A model generated the notes under the pieces. That model ran no database searches. It was not told the origin of the DNA and saw only the letters and a list, made by a program, of their open reading frames with translations. From contig QJNS01000149.1 of assembly GCA_004154925.1 (NCBI GenBank), forward strand, positions 62,001-126,000: DNA of 64,000 bases. The letters run 5' to 3'. Source of the DNA: Monosporascus cannonballus (lineage: Eukaryota; Ascomycota; Sordariomycetes; Xylariales). Below are positions 36,016-49,114 of the stretch, one piece after another. Numbering within the stretch: the stretch's first letter is position 1; each line of letters starts with the position of its first letter. A program made the translations under genes and the position numbers.

Positions 36016-37088
36016 GTTTTTCGTTAATTAAAACTTTATGTTAATAGATTTCAAATTAATCTAAAATTATAGCCAAATTTATATTGTGATGCTGTTTTTA
36101 ATAAAGTCTTTAAAATAACCATCTTTTTATTTAATTTATTTTTATCGTACATAAAATCGTAAATTACAGCATTTATATCAATATAAACCTTTATGTTATA
36201 TATTTAGCATATTTTAAACTTCTTAATAATGTGGAATATTTTATAATTATCGCTCAAATCTTTTAAGTTATTATTATAATATGTTAAAAGATATCAATTC
36301 GTATTTCTATTATAATAAGATTGTTAATAACTTTTATTGTTGTATTAAAACTTTTTTTAGCAATATTTCTGTCTTTTTTAAGCTTTACTGTTTTACGGCT
36401 TTTTTATAAATAACTTTTTTAAACTCTTCTTTGAATATATCAAATTACACTTATTTTTATATATAATGCATTAAATAATTATGTTTATCATAATCATCAA
36501 CCCACTTAGGTATTAAATTATACTAATTATTTCATTTCTTTATAGTTCTTTTTTTCATTCAGTATATTATTTTTTATATAATATAATATATTTTATTAAA
36601 CCTTTTATAACATCTTCTTTTTAACAAAAGTTGCGAATAAAGTATAGCATTAAGCTTTTTCATAATTTTCATTTTATCAAGGTTTATAATAAATCATTAT
36701 TAACAATATAAATTCGTAATAATCTACTAATGACAACTTTTTAAAGTATGTTGAATCAATTGTTTTTTTAAACTGCTACTTGTATTAATTATAGAAACAA
36801 AGAAAATATTTACGAATTTTGTTTTTTCTTCGACTAGCTTTATAAAGCTATTCGTTTTTCTATTTTATTTAAGAAGATAGGAATTCGAAAATATTAATAT
36901 TAATATTTATCCATTTTATATTCTCCGACTTATTTAAAAACATCGAATTTATTTTATGTATACGTAGAATACGATAGTAAATAGAATTTTTCCATTCGTT
37001 ATATATTAAGTATATTAGTTAATTATAATACATAACGTTCGTTCGATCGCACGAATTAAGAATTCCAAAATAATATTATAGGAACAGG
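36016..37088 (-). pseudogene. Protease and gag C-terminal segment of G
   Basis: Resumes G after E1 and aligns with A2 52080-53200. The best match is around 36340-36490 (shared GGCTTTTTTATAAATAA and the following 80 bp) and around 36940. Ends at AACAGG next to C2. Confidence 0.55.
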
Positions 37089-37486
37089 TGTTTCTGTCAC
37101 TAGAAGACCGACTCTTAAGGTTTAGCGTAGATCTGTTACGGCTAAACTCCAGAGGACGAAATTCGCTTTCAATATTATATAAGTAATTTAGGTAATCTAG
37201 ACCAAATTATATAAATTATATTGATTTATAATACACTTATTAAAAGAAAAATAGATATATAATAAATCGAATTTTTAAATAAATAATACTTATTTAATTA
37301 AGGTTTTTAGCTATTAATCTAACATTTTAATTAAAGGTATTAATTTATTAACTAAGAGAGAAGCCTGGAAAATATTTTAAGAAATAAATTATTACAGTTT
37401 TTTTTATTTTATTTTTACATGTAAATTAAAACCGTTTTTCATATATTTTATACATTTTCAACTAAATATACAATAAGTTCCTTCTA
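37089..37486 (+). repeat. 5' LTR of C2
   Basis: Starts TGTTTCTGTCACTAG, fairly free of RIP for about 120 bp, ends AGTTCCTTCTA. 37487-37980 is AT-rich leader and the N-terminal part of gag, not readable. Confidence 0.65.
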
Positions 37487-37989
37487 TTTTAGTACTGTTC
37501 GATTTAATAATCGACGAATTATTAATAATTTTAATTAAGATATATGTTTTTATCGACTTAATATAAATCATAATGTAAATCACTGTTTAAAAAAATAAAT
37601 ATTAAATCAGATTCCCAGGATTAATTAGTAGAGGATGAATAATTAAATAAAATAATATTTCTCTTATTAAAGATATATTTAGATTAATTTATAATACAGT
37701 ATTAGGAAGTGCTCAGTTCTTAGGAGATCTTTTTTTAGCCTTAATAATAATCTTTATTTGTCAAAACAATTATTAAGATATAGATATTCGAAAAAAACGA
37801 AAAACATATCTAATAAAAGACCAGCATAATAGACCAAAATAAAGAATAAATATAAATAGTTAACGAAACTTTATAAATCATAATACGAGAATATAAGGCG
37901 TTAAAAAAAGAAAACCACGAAATTTATTTAGTAATAAGAAGCATAGATTTTGCTACTATTCGGAAAAAATTAAGTACGCAAAACTATGA

Positions 37990-38800
37990 TGTTGTTTTTT
38001 AATTAGTATAAAATGCCAAATGTTAAAAGTTTTGAATTAACTTTTTCAAAGCTTTATAACGGATTTACCAAAATAAAAGGATTTTTAATTTGAGCTAGAT
38101 TTTATTTCAAATTTTATAAAAGCGTATTAACGGAAAGCTATGAAACGATAATAGTTATTTTGCATTTATTTTTCGGAAAAGCGTTTTATAATTTAAACTT
38201 ATTATGAGGAACTTTTTTCAAAATTATAACTACGAACTTTCGAATATTGTTAATTACAATTTTAACGAATGTAAATATTTTATAAAAAAATAAACACGAA
38301 ATTCATTTATAAACCTAAAAAGAAAATAATATACAATTAAATAATTATATTCTTTTCGTAAATTAACTCTAGACGTACATATATAATCGAATTTAATTGT
38401 TTAGTAATAATTTCCAATTTTCTAGAAAACGTAATATTTTATACTGATTACGATACCTCAAAACTTTAAGTTAAAAACAGACTGTATATGGAATTTAAAA
38501 CAGGATTCTTTTGCAAAATATACCGACAAAATTATTATGGCCGATAAAGGCATGTTTAATCGATACTTTACGAAAAAAAAAGGATTAACAAATGAAATAA
38601 TCACAAAACTGCTCATAATGGAATTAAAAAAAGATAAATCTTAAAAAAAAAGTATATATTGTTTCGAAGAAAATTAAAACGAAGAAATCCAATCTAAGTA
38701 TTTTAATTATTGTAAAAAAAGGCATTTAAAAACGAATATCGTTTTTGAATTAAGGGAGTTTTTAATTTTAGAAAAGTGTTAAAGCGAATATATAAAGTTA
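37990..38800 (+). pseudogene. gag of C2
   Basis: Aligns with C1 14740-15500: K-M-P-N-V-K-S-F-E-L at about 38012, then capsid blocks, and the zinc knuckle at about 38695-38745 (K-Y-F-N-Y-C-K-K-R) with Cys and His lost. Heavily broken. Confidence 0.6.
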
Positions 38801-38859
38801 AGTAATAAAATAAAAAAAGATAAGAAAAGAAAAGAAAAACATTAATTGCACGTGGTTCG

Positions 38860-40588
38860 AGATAGAATTTATTAATACAACAATTATATAAATTTAGAAC
38901 GATAATTTAAGGTACGAAAAGAATTTAATTTATTAAGACTTTAAGTTTAAAATTTATAAATGTTATCTAAGATAATTATAAAGCTAGAATATTCTTGTTA
39001 TTTCGATATATAAAGATATACTATATACGATACAAACGGGCTATTTCGGTTATATATTAATAATTATAAATAGTTATCTTTTACCTTTGTAAATTTTTAT
39101 ATATACTGTGTATTTTAAAGGTGTTCCAAGAGATTTTCATAATATATCGTATATTTTAGCATATTATAACTACGATTATTAATTTATTTACGTATAAGAA
39201 AATAAAAATTTCTTGGCCAGATAAGAGAAAGAAACATTTATAGGACACAATAACGAATGCAAATATATAAAAGTTTTCGATTGTTAAAATACTATAAATT
39301 TTGTTACTTATATCTCGATTTAGAAAAATGTTAAAAAGTTATATTGCAAAAATAGTTATATAATTTCTCGATATTTTACATTTAATATTAACATATAAAC
39401 ACAAAATTAATTTCTTTAAAAATTATATATTTAACTTTATAACCCGGGAAACATAAAACTAAAAGTTGTATTAAAAGAGAGTCGGTCTATTCCGATATTA
39501 TTTTGGATGAAAAAACTGGTATAAATATATAAAAAATTACTATATTAAGTACAGCGCCAAAAGCCCCGAGAATATAAAGGCCTTTTTGCAAATACATTAT
39601 ATTAATTAAGAAATAACAAAGATTTTCAAAAGTAAACTATTATGAAGCCCCGTCATATAAAGCCTTATATCAGGCAACAAAAAAGTGACGTAATTAACTC
39701 AAAATTCTTTATCGATATAAAAATAACATATGTAAAGCTATAATTAATACAGAAACCGAAACTAATTTTATTTTTATAGTAATAAAAATATCAAAGTTTA
39801 TAAAAATATAAGTTTAAATTTAATAAGCTACGGATAATAAACCAAATCCTATTTACTTACGAAAACAAATGAATTTTCCAAAAGATAAAGGCAATTTCTA
39901 ATATAGATTTAAATATATCAAAAACGAATTTTATTAAATATCGCTAATATCTTCAGATATAATCTTATATCGGAAATACATTAGGTCCGTTTTAGTAACT
40001 TACGAATAAACTAGAACAGATAAATATTTTCCTGAAATAATAAAATAATACATAAGAAAGAGTTTAACGAAATTTGTTATATATTTATAGAACTTTAGTT
40101 TTAAAATTTAGGTGTAATAATAGTTTTGAAATATTACAAGTTTTAAAAGTTATTGAAAAAATATCAAAATATGTAAGTTATTATTATATAACTAAAAAAA
40201 ACATAAAATATTTATTATGAAGAAAACGTATTTCAAATTTAGTAAAACTTATTAAATAGATTTTAAAAAATTAAAGGTATTCTGAAAAAGTATATAACTG
40301 GACTTAAAAAAAGATTATATTAAATTCGTTAACTTTTCGATATATTATTTAGTTTTTATAATACCTAAACTTAAAAATAATAAATCGAAAATTAACTAAA
40401 ATAGAAATCCGGTTAATTAACGTATAGCTATTGACAAGTACTTAAATAATATTATTATTAACAACGGATTTTTTAAACATTTATAAATATATTAAAGAAA
40501 ACCGTGAATAATATAAAAGAATAGACCGGATTAAAATTTCGAAACAATGATCATTACATTAAAATAATTAAACGAAAGGAAATAAAAC
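38860..40588 (+). pseudogene. pol of C2, 5' part (protease, RT fingers)
   Basis: Collinear with C1 15600-17310, including the protease region at about 39720-39800 and the start of RT. It stops in the segment ATTAAAATAATTAAACG, which corresponds to C1 17300, where F is inserted. Confidence 0.6.
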
Positions 40589-40814
40589 TGTGAAAATATA
40601 GCCTTTTTAAGATAAGACTGGTAGCCGATTCGCTACCGATCAGATACCGACCTACCTATTAATATAAATCTACTATTTGGCAGCTAATAGGAAATGCTAA
40701 ATAAAAGTAACTTAATATAATAATTTTTTGCAATATATTTTACGAGTAGTTCAAGATTACCTTACCCCAACATATAATTATTTATTATCTTATAATATTT
40801 TTACTTGAATTATA
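40589..40814 (+). repeat. 5' LTR of F
   Basis: Starts TGTGAAAATATAG and ends TTGAATTATA. Contains a 6-bp hairpin GGTAGC-CGATTC-GCTACC. Aligns with 47900-48052 in the stretch with AGCTAATAGGAAATGC. Confidence 0.55.
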
Positions 40815-42850
40815 AAAACAAACGCAATAATTATTAAAAACTGAATTCGCCGACTGCAAAACGAACCTAGATTACCGGTTGAAAAACCCAGCAATCGGAA
40901 CCTAATAAACGAACGATCGGTTACGATATAAAAATAGGCGAAGAAGATTACAATAAAGCCTTAACGGGCAAAGAATTACCATTTCGGGATTTTAAATTCC
41001 ATTATATATAAAATAAAAATATGTTTTAATAACCGTTAATCAAACGGCCGGAAAAAGATTGTAATATAATAATTATATACCGAAGTTTAAAGCCAAAAAA
41101 ATTTAAACCCTTTAATAATACCTAAATCTTAAAGGTTATACGTTAGTAAAACAAATAGTATTCGGAATTATTACCCCAATTAACCGAGAAATAAGTAATA
41201 ATATATATTAAAAAACAAAACTTTAGAAATTAATTACAATTAAGTTGTAAAAGCTTCAAAATAACGAACGAATACGGCGTTATAATTATTCTATATCTTT
41301 TAAAGCTGTATTGATTGAACAAAAAATTAAAAAAGAATTATTACTAATTTTTATATCGAAAAGCCAACACGAAATACTTTTATTTACATTTAAAAGATTA
41401 TAGGCCATATAAACCTTTTTAATTATTAACACTTAATTATTTTAATGATCAAAATATTAAAAATAGAAACTTTTTTAAATCTTTATTAAAAGAATTATAC
41501 AAGTTTTAACGTTTTTAATAAGAAATATAAAGAAAAATTTATAAAATTATAATAACGAATCAATTAATGGCCGAGAAACTTTTATATTTAAGAAGACCTT
41601 TGAATTTATAAAATAAACTTATAAATATTCTGAACTTGAAAAATAATCCAAATATTAAACGCCTTATTTTAAAATATTTTTTCAAATTAATATTAAAGTT
41701 ACGAAAAAGCTTAATACGGAAACGCGTTAAATTAAAATATATTAATTATATAATAAATAAAATAAAACGTTATTGAAACGCTTAAAAAGAAAAGCACTTG
41801 ATAGTTTTCAGTTAAAAACGTTAATAAGGATAAAAGATTTTGTTTTAACGCTTTTAAAAAAATTCTTAAAAGCAGATTAAAAATACCGCGTAAAAACAGT
41901 AAAAATCAGGGACGTTTTTACATATAAAAATCGAATAACCGCCAATTTAATTCCAATCGAAATAAATTTATATAACTTAATATCTTTAACTATTATAAAG
42001 CCTTACTTGAATATTATAATTACTGAAAAATAAGCCACAAAAACGTAAATTGCAATTTTTAAAGAAAATGCGAAAATTTATTATCTCGGCCATATGAAAA
42101 TCAACTTCTAAAGGCCGGATAAAATATCGTAATGTATAACGATAAATCGAATTAATTCCCAAACAAAAACTCAAAAAAGGAGCCGGTATAAGCGTATACG
42201 TCCAATTTATTTCGGTTAATAATTATGAAACGATCAGACCAAAGTTACATTTTTACGAAAAGGCGTTTATTAAGAAAAAACGAAAATATAATAATATAAA
42301 CAAATATAGACACCGGAATATAAATAAATATTATAAGCAAAGATTCGACAAAATTGGCTTAACTTTTTATCAATTTTCGTAAGTATTTCGAGCTTTATCA
42401 GCATTAACGATATATATATAAAATATTATGAAGAGTACTAAATTCCTGTTAATATAACAGATAATAATAAAAACAACTAAAAGTCTAAACAAATTTATTT
42501 TGTAATACGTCTTATCTAAAAACACCCGAAACTTTATTATTTAAATTAAACATTAATAAGTTATATATTTTATTAAATATAGCTATATATAAATGATTAT
42601 ATAGACTGTTATAAGAGGTCGACGGACAAAAAATAGGCAAACCTAAGGTTTTTCGACAAACAAATTAATACAGTTAATATAATAAACTTAAGCAACGAAC
42701 CACACACTCTAAAACCCAGAAAACAACAGAAACGAAAAATAATTTTATTTTTAAATATTTAAAAACATTTCAGCAAATATATTTCGAAAGGACCAACAAG
42801 AAGACCCCTCTATTCATTAAAAACAAAACACACAATAAATCCAATCCAGA
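40815..42850 (+). other. Presumed gag and protease region of F, not readable
   Basis: By position (after the 5' LTR, before RT) this should hold gag and protease. I find no zinc knuckle, no Asp-x-Gly active site and no open frame above 60 codons. Short patches are readable but match nothing I know. Confidence 0.4.
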
Positions 42851-42854
42851 AACA

Positions 42855-44115
42855 AATATCCCTACTCGGCCTAATTTACCTTATATCGAAAGTTTAACAG
42901 AAAATATTCCAAAAATATACCCGGAAAACCCTAAAAACAAAACCAATACGCCATTCAAAAAAGGACGCAAAGGCATTATTCCATTCACACCCAACAAAGA
43001 CGACAACTCTGGATTATACGCCGATTACACGAAGCCAAACCCAATAATAATAAAAAACCGTTGTTTATTATTTTTAATTTTAAAAATCATAAATCTCCTA
43101 TAATTAATTAAAGTATTTTCAAAAATTAATTTCAAAAACATTCATCATACTAAGACTCGAAAAAAGAGACCGATAAAACCCAATCCTTCGAATACGCCAC
43201 AAACAACCCGAATATACAATCATGCGAATCGGCTTTATTAATCCGGCTGTTATACCCGGCCTATATATATAATATGTTGATTGGTTTAAAAATTTATTTA
43301 TATCTAATAGACCCAATCAATATACTTATATATTTGAATAATATATGAAATATACGAAAAAGGTTTAATTAATTTATAAATGATTATTACATTTTTAATT
43401 ATTGGTTGAAATATTTAAATTTAAAATATTTTTAAAAATTTATTTCTAAACTTTTAAAATTAATATCGATAAATTGGAAATAAATTGCCAAGAGCTCGAC
43501 GTGATTAAAACGTAACCAAAACCGAAATCGATTTATAATATCTGAATTGTTCTAATGATTGCGAATTGTTTTTAGGAAATTTATCATTTTTATTTATATA
43601 TTATAAGATTTATTACAAAATTACTAAAATAATTTAACATCAGAATAAGAAAATAAAATTTCATTAACTTAAAAAACCCAAAAAGGTATTCGATAACTTA
43701 AAAAACGTTTTCCAGTGAGCAATTACTTTCCGATATTAAAATGATTTCAAACGCAGTGAAGTTAAAATACATACTTTAATAGAAATTATAATACAAGTTT
43801 TATTATAAAAATATAAAAAGTATTAACGCCTAATTATATATTAATTGAATAATTTTAATGTAAATGAAAAAGAAAAGGTTGTAAAGTAACAAAGGTTTTT
43901 GACAATAATAAAAAGTTTGAAATATTAATACCAATATTTCGAAAGCGCGGAAAATTCTTTTTAATGTTTTTCGATTACATAACGCCAAACGATATCGTAA
44001 ATTTATTAACGCATAATCTTAGAGAAAAATTCATTGCGCAATTTAATTATTTTTTATAATTTGATTTTAAAATCTAATATTAACGGGGCGCTGTTAATCT
44101 AGTATATAAGTTATT
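42855..44115 (+). pseudogene. RT and RNase H of F
   Basis: Starts in a C-rich stretch: S-L-T-E-N-I, then I-I-P-F-T-P-N-K-D, L-Y-A-D-Y-T-K-P-N-P-I (about 43010) and I-I-K-N-R. After a frameshift come R-H-K-Q-P-E-Y-T-I-M and G-F-I-N-P-A-V. The catalytic box near 43310 is lost. The thumb and connection follow (I-N-I-D-K-L-E, P-K-P-K-S-I-Y), then K-K-V-F-D-N-L-K-N-V-F (about 43680) and the RNase H end with F-I-A-Q-F-N-Y-F-L (about 44035). 42660-43265 keeps C but has lost G, unlike its surroundings. Confidence 0.65.
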
Positions 44116-44639
44116 TAAACGCCTAAAACATATCTTCGGAAGAGTTACGGAAAGAAATACAATCCTTACGTTATTAAAAAAATTAAAGTTTTGGACGACA
44201 TATTAAAAACGTACGAAAAATAAGCGTAAACATATAACGTAAATTAAAATATTATAAAAGAATAAAAAGTTTCGCAAAAACGATATAAAACTTATTTACC
44301 GTTAAATTCATAAATCAATTACAGATGACCAAAACTTAAATAAGTATTATTTATGTAAAAACGGAAGACTTTCGTTATATAATTATAAAATAGTTAGAAA
44401 AAAAATGAACATAAAAAAATATATATTTGCTGAATGTATTATTTGTATATAATAATATAAATAAGAATTGTAATAATAATACGATTAACGGTGAAATATT
44501 GATAATTACAAATTATGATTATGTTATAATTAAATTTAGAAAGCTTGAAGAAAAATTAAATTAATATTAAAATTACTATTTATAAATCATACGTTTTACG
44601 TTTCTTAATTAAAGAATTATCTAAAAACGAAACAATATT

Positions 44640-46480
44640 ACACCTGAAGGTTTTTTAATACTTTTACGATCAAATTGGAAAACCGCAAATTTAGGACTTA
44701 AATATTATAAATTTATTACCTATAATTAAATATTACATGGAAATAAAAAAGAACTTTTAAATTTAAATAAAGTTTTATAGTACTAAAATAAATTCGAATT
44801 TTTACACAAAGCGTTTTACGAAAGTAATGAATTAACTAATATTATAATAATTTAAAATTAAAATATATACAATATATCTGTACTTTAAAATTATTAATGT
44901 AATTTTTTATTAAGAAAATATAGCAGAAAATATTTGAAAGTATTTTAAGTAGTATTCGAAGGATTAAGGCATATAGAAATTATGCTATTAACTATAGAAA
45001 GAATTGTCACAGTCCGAAGTGGCAGCTTTTAGATATATAGGGCAGAACAAGGCGGTCAGGGCTCGATCTGACAACGTTCTACTTTTAGTAGTATAATGGT
45101 TAGACTCTTGTTCTTCTGTGCCGTAACAAGAATTATAATCCTTGTTATTACATAAATCATTTTTTAAATGATCTCGTTAAATTTTATTATAGGATTTGTG
45201 AAAGGCTTAAGCCAAAACGGATTGGAATATAACGTTATCTTAGCGATCGTCGACCGCTTAGCGAAATTAAATTTATTGACTCTTACGATTAAAATTCTAA
45301 CCGTTGTTAAATTAATCCAATCATTGGATAATACAATAAAATATAAATTTAATATATCGATTACGATTATTAACTCTAAAAATAAATTATTAATAAATTA
45401 ATTTTGGGCGGAAATTTATAAAGAACGAAAAATAAAACGGTAAACATGAACCGTTTATCGCCTTTAAACCTATAGGTAAATTCAATATATTTATTAAGTT
45501 CTTAAGCATTATTTCTGTAATTACGTTAAAGGTTTTAAGATAATTAAACAAAGTTATTACAAAATACGGAATTCGCTGATAATAATATTCGAAACGTGTT
45601 TATTAACGGTTTTCCGATTAAAGCTTCATACGGATATTACCTAAAAATAATAAAATATCTTTAATAATGATTTAAGATATAAATAAAAAGAATAAAAAAG
45701 TTCTTTTAAACATTAACGGTTATTTGGTTAATAATATACAAATATTAGGAGAAAATAACGATAATTTAAAAAACATTTTTAATTAATGTTATATACTTAC
45801 AGAAATTTAATTGAGGTAATAAATAAGATTGTTAATTAATAAACGTAAGTATAAAAAATTTATATTTATTTATATAAGTTGTATTTAAAAATAAAGAAGT
45901 TTCTAAACGTCGAGAATACTCTTTCTTATAAACTATGAATAGATATATAATATCTTTCGGATATTTTTATTACAACCGTAACATAATCGAGAATTAAATA
46001 ATATTTAAGCGACGTTATTAAATTTGATTAAAAACCAAATAATACATAATATCGTTTATGATCGATATAATCGGAATTACCGTAAATACTTCATTAAATA
46101 AAAAGCTTAGTTTATCGAATATAATACGTAAAAATTCCAAACATGTTTCGAATACGTATTTAAAATATTATAACGTTATAAGAAAAAAAATAAATATGTG
46201 TCTAAAAAAAGATAACGCAAAGACTGTAAAATAATAATAGGTTGATCGGAAATTAGGCGTTTATTAATATAAGATTACAAGACATAAATTTACAATATTA
46301 AAATATCCAAATTAAAATATTAAATAATTATATAATAATTTCAGACTTTTAGCGAATAGTTATTTTATAGTATACCCGTCGGAAATTAACCGATTAAATC
46401 CGATTAAATATATATATTAAACAGAAATATAAGCAGAAACGAAACGTTAATATAAAGAATTATAAATTTATATTTTAAAT
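44640..46480 (+). pseudogene. Integrase of F, split by a solo LTR
   Basis: The core is open for 77 codons from 45168: I-S-L-N-F-I-I-G-F, L-S-Q-N-G-L-E-Y-N-V-I-L-A-I-V-D-R-L-A-K. It contains the first catalytic Asp region (read Asn) and D in I-V-D-R. The N-terminal zinc-binding part is unreadable before the solo LTR at 45005-45152. Downstream decays past 45450. Confidence 0.7.
45005..45152 (+). repeat. 148-bp solo LTR, RIP-free, inside the integrase of F
   Basis: TGTCACAGTCC to TTGTTATTACA, with TG...CA ends and normal base composition in AT-rich surroundings; the F integrase resumes just after it. Contains ATATATAG and a stem CTTGTT...AACAAG. Flanks AGAAT and TAAAT do not form a clear duplication. 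No full element with this LTR is in the window. Confidence 0.55.
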
Positions 46481-46499
46481 ATATAATTATATTCGAATA

Positions 46500-47844
46500 C
46501 CGAATTTAATCTTAATATAAATACAAAGAACCATATTATTATTTTTTAAAAATAAAACGAAAAGTAAACGCACATCGATAAACGATATAAAAAATGGAAT
46601 TTTTATTTTAAAAATCAATTTTCGCGTTTAGAGATAAAACTTTGCGGTAATTAATCTTTAAAGAGTATATTAAAGAAATTAATATAAAATTATTAGAAAA
46701 CAATCGAAAAATATGGCACGATAAAAAGCGGGTACGTTTATTAAATTTATTAGGCTCGAAACTCAAAAAGAATTTAAAAACGTTTTGTTCTTTGTCAAAA
46801 ATAAACCAAAATAACCGGAATATAATTTGTTACTATTCAAAAATAAAAAGCCGTCCTTAAAACGTTTAACGTACTTAAGCTTAATAACGGTTTTGCTGGA
46901 TAAAAATAATTTTTATTTATAATTATTAATAAATTTTAAATCTTTGCTAAGAAGTCGAAAACTAGCGAAGAATACTTATAACTAAGAAATAGAACGACAT
47001 AAGAGTTTTCGAAAATTATCTTATTTATAAAAATATCTTAAAATTGCCGTTAATTGAAACTTAGAGGCAAAATAGTAAGAAGAAATTGATAATGTTTATA
47101 AAAAAACTGAAATTTGCAAACTTATAAAGCGACGTTAAACTTGGACTTTCGTAGCTATAAAGGACCATCGGAAATTTAATTCCAATTTGTTAAGATAACG
47201 GTATTCTTTGACAATAACGACATTAAAAACGACCATAGATTTACGAAAAACGTTAAATTAATAACCAGTCCTAAATATGTTAAGGCGTTCGTGCGAAATA
47301 TTTGTAATACGAACTTTTTCGAATTCATCGATTATTACCTAATTTTCGGCACCGAAATAAAAGTTTACTTAAATAATAGCTCTAAAAATAATTAAAATGT
47401 GAAGAAAATTCAAACGGCAACATTAGTAATATTAGAAATAAATATGTATTACGCGTAAGGTTTTGTAATAATAGTTAGTTGCGACATAATTAAAAATATT
47501 CGGAATTTAAATATAAATCGCACAGTACTTGAAATAAGGTTATATTATATAAATATAACATAACTTATTACCGCTTATAATATAACTGGTATTTATTTTA
47601 TCGTCCGCATAGCAAAAATAGCGTTAAATGAAATCTCAATTATTATTAATATCAATGTATTTTTTTATAAAGTTATTTACGAAAAATGGATATTATAAAC
47701 GAAAATAAAACGAAAATCGTACCTAAGACGAACGGAAAAAAAATACAAAAATAAAGACAAAAGAGAAAATTAAACGAACTACGTACGCAGAAAAAATAAA
47801 AACAAGGACGCGGGAAAAAAAGTAAATAAGGCAAGGTTAAAAAC
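46500..47844. other. Unassigned 3' region of F
   Basis: 1.3 kb between integrase and 3' LTR. Several plus-frame patches without stops for 25-40 codons (for example around 46700-46800), Lys-rich, not matching the antisense ORFs of A, B or C and not a recognisable chromodomain. The end (47690-47840) is a purine-rich, Lys/Arg-rich stretch. Confidence 0.4.
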
Positions 47845-48057
47845 TGAATGAAAATAAGATACTAGATGGAATATAATTAATCTCTTAATATAATACGTAT
47901 TAAGTATTACCTATTTATCTATATCCGCCATTTGGGAGCTAGTAAGAAATATCAAATAAAAATAACCTCATAAATTTATTTCTTAGAATATGCTCCACAA
48001 CTGGTTGGAGATCACCTTATCCTAACTTAAAGCTATCTATTATCTTATATAAACACC
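47845..48057 (+). repeat. 3' LTR of F, part before A2
   Basis: Aligns with 40589-40805, and its last bases 48053-48057 are the ACACC target of A2. The final few bases lie at 54937-54944. Confidence 0.55.
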
Positions 48058-48410
48058 TATGACGAGCTAAGAATTTAACCAACTATTAAACCTTAGTCGT
48101 ACGGGTTTATGTTAGCAGGAGTATCGTGGAAATCTGAGCAATAAATACAGTAATCGTATTACGTTTCGTAATACCAAAGGTACGTTGGGTGACGATATTA
48201 TATTACAAACTAATATTATTTCAACTATAAAAATAATAAAGGTATATATCTTATTCCAGTTTGCTGGATTATTACTAATAAATTAATAATCCGGCTTACT
48301 GGATTATTATTAATAAGTTAATAATCTATTACGTAACCTGCCTTATTACGTACTTATAATTAGGTTATACCAAACCGTTTCTGGAAACCGTAGCCCGTTA
48401 GGCCATAATA
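48058..48410 (-). repeat. 3' LTR of A2
   Basis: 353 bp. On the minus strand it starts TATTATGGCC and ends GCTCGTCATA. Two 35-bp units (around 48255-48345). Confidence 0.85.
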
Positions 48411-48578
48411 CGATCTTCTTCTTTTACAAATCTTGCTCTTAAGATTTCCTTTTTTTTCTTTTCGGTAAGCTCTTTATATTCCTTTAACATATTTTCCGGT
48501 ATATCTAAACGTTATTTTCGCAAATCCGAATACCGACTTACCCTAGTTAATTTAATTAAACTCAAAAATTTTAACGCG

Positions 48579-49114
48579 ATACCTTATTTTGCCTCTTCTG
48601 CTCGGCAGCTTAATTACCAAATAATAGACGAGGTTTCTCGTTATAAAAAATATGTTCGTCGGGGTCGTTCGTATAACGGGACAGAAACCCCCGTTTCCAT
48701 AATTAATCGTTATATCGCAAAGTTAAAAAATTAAAAGAAAAAAAGCTAACGGCCGAAAAATCTTTATTTAAAATTTTTACGCATCTGTTTTATATACGTC
48801 GTTAACGCCAGCATTATTAATCCTAAGGCGAAAAATTTATTAATCGTACCCTTTACATTTTAAATAATTTTAACGACCTTACGCAGTTAAAATTGGAATC
48901 TGTAATCGTGATATAGATTTTAGGTAAAGTGAACGTTATCGATTAGAATACGATAGACCGCAGGCTTCCCTCCTTGGATTTTGTAAACTGGGATGCCATT
49001 ATTTCGGATAGTTTTATCGTTATTAGTGAAAGTTTTTTAACAGGCATTAAGCGTTAGTAAGAATTTAAGCAGATTTTCAGGTATTTTCGAAATTTAGGTG
49101 CTTTTTTTACTTAA
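48579..49114 (+). pseudogene. Antisense ORF of family A (A2 copy), best preserved
   Basis: About 178 codons opposite the 3' end of pol. Start reads ATA-P-Y-F (ATG to ATA). The N-terminus has R-Y-K-K-Y-V-R-R-G-R-S-Y, which with Tyr from Cys gives C-x2-C-x6-C, the spacing of half a Zn2Cys6 cluster. A Lys/Glu-rich helix follows (L-T-A-E-K-S-L), then E-K-F-I-N-R-T-L, L-T-Q-L-K-L-E-S-V, and a Trp/Asp-rich tail (S-L-D-F-V-N-W-D-A-I). There is one single-base loss in an A run (48725-48731). Every other stop is a former CAA, CAG or TGG. The C-terminus overlaps the chromodomain. Function unknown. Confidence 0.7.

Noticed and set aside
41900..42300. Possible LINE RNase H (Y-N-D-K-S and a G-A-G-I-S stretch)
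   Set aside because: The frames are not continuous, no LINE RT or endonuclease motif is nearby, and the following sequence proved to be gypsy RT of F.
42660..43265. C-rich patch as a separate foreign insertion in F
   Set aside because: Its translation gives consecutive RT motifs that join with the thumb and RNase H downstream, so it belongs to F.
45085..45150. tRNA-like segment (TAGTATAATGGTTAGA resembles an A box)
   Set aside because: The stem CTTGTT/AACAAG encloses 12 bases instead of 7, there is no acceptor stem and no proper T arm; it lies inside a TG...CA solo LTR.
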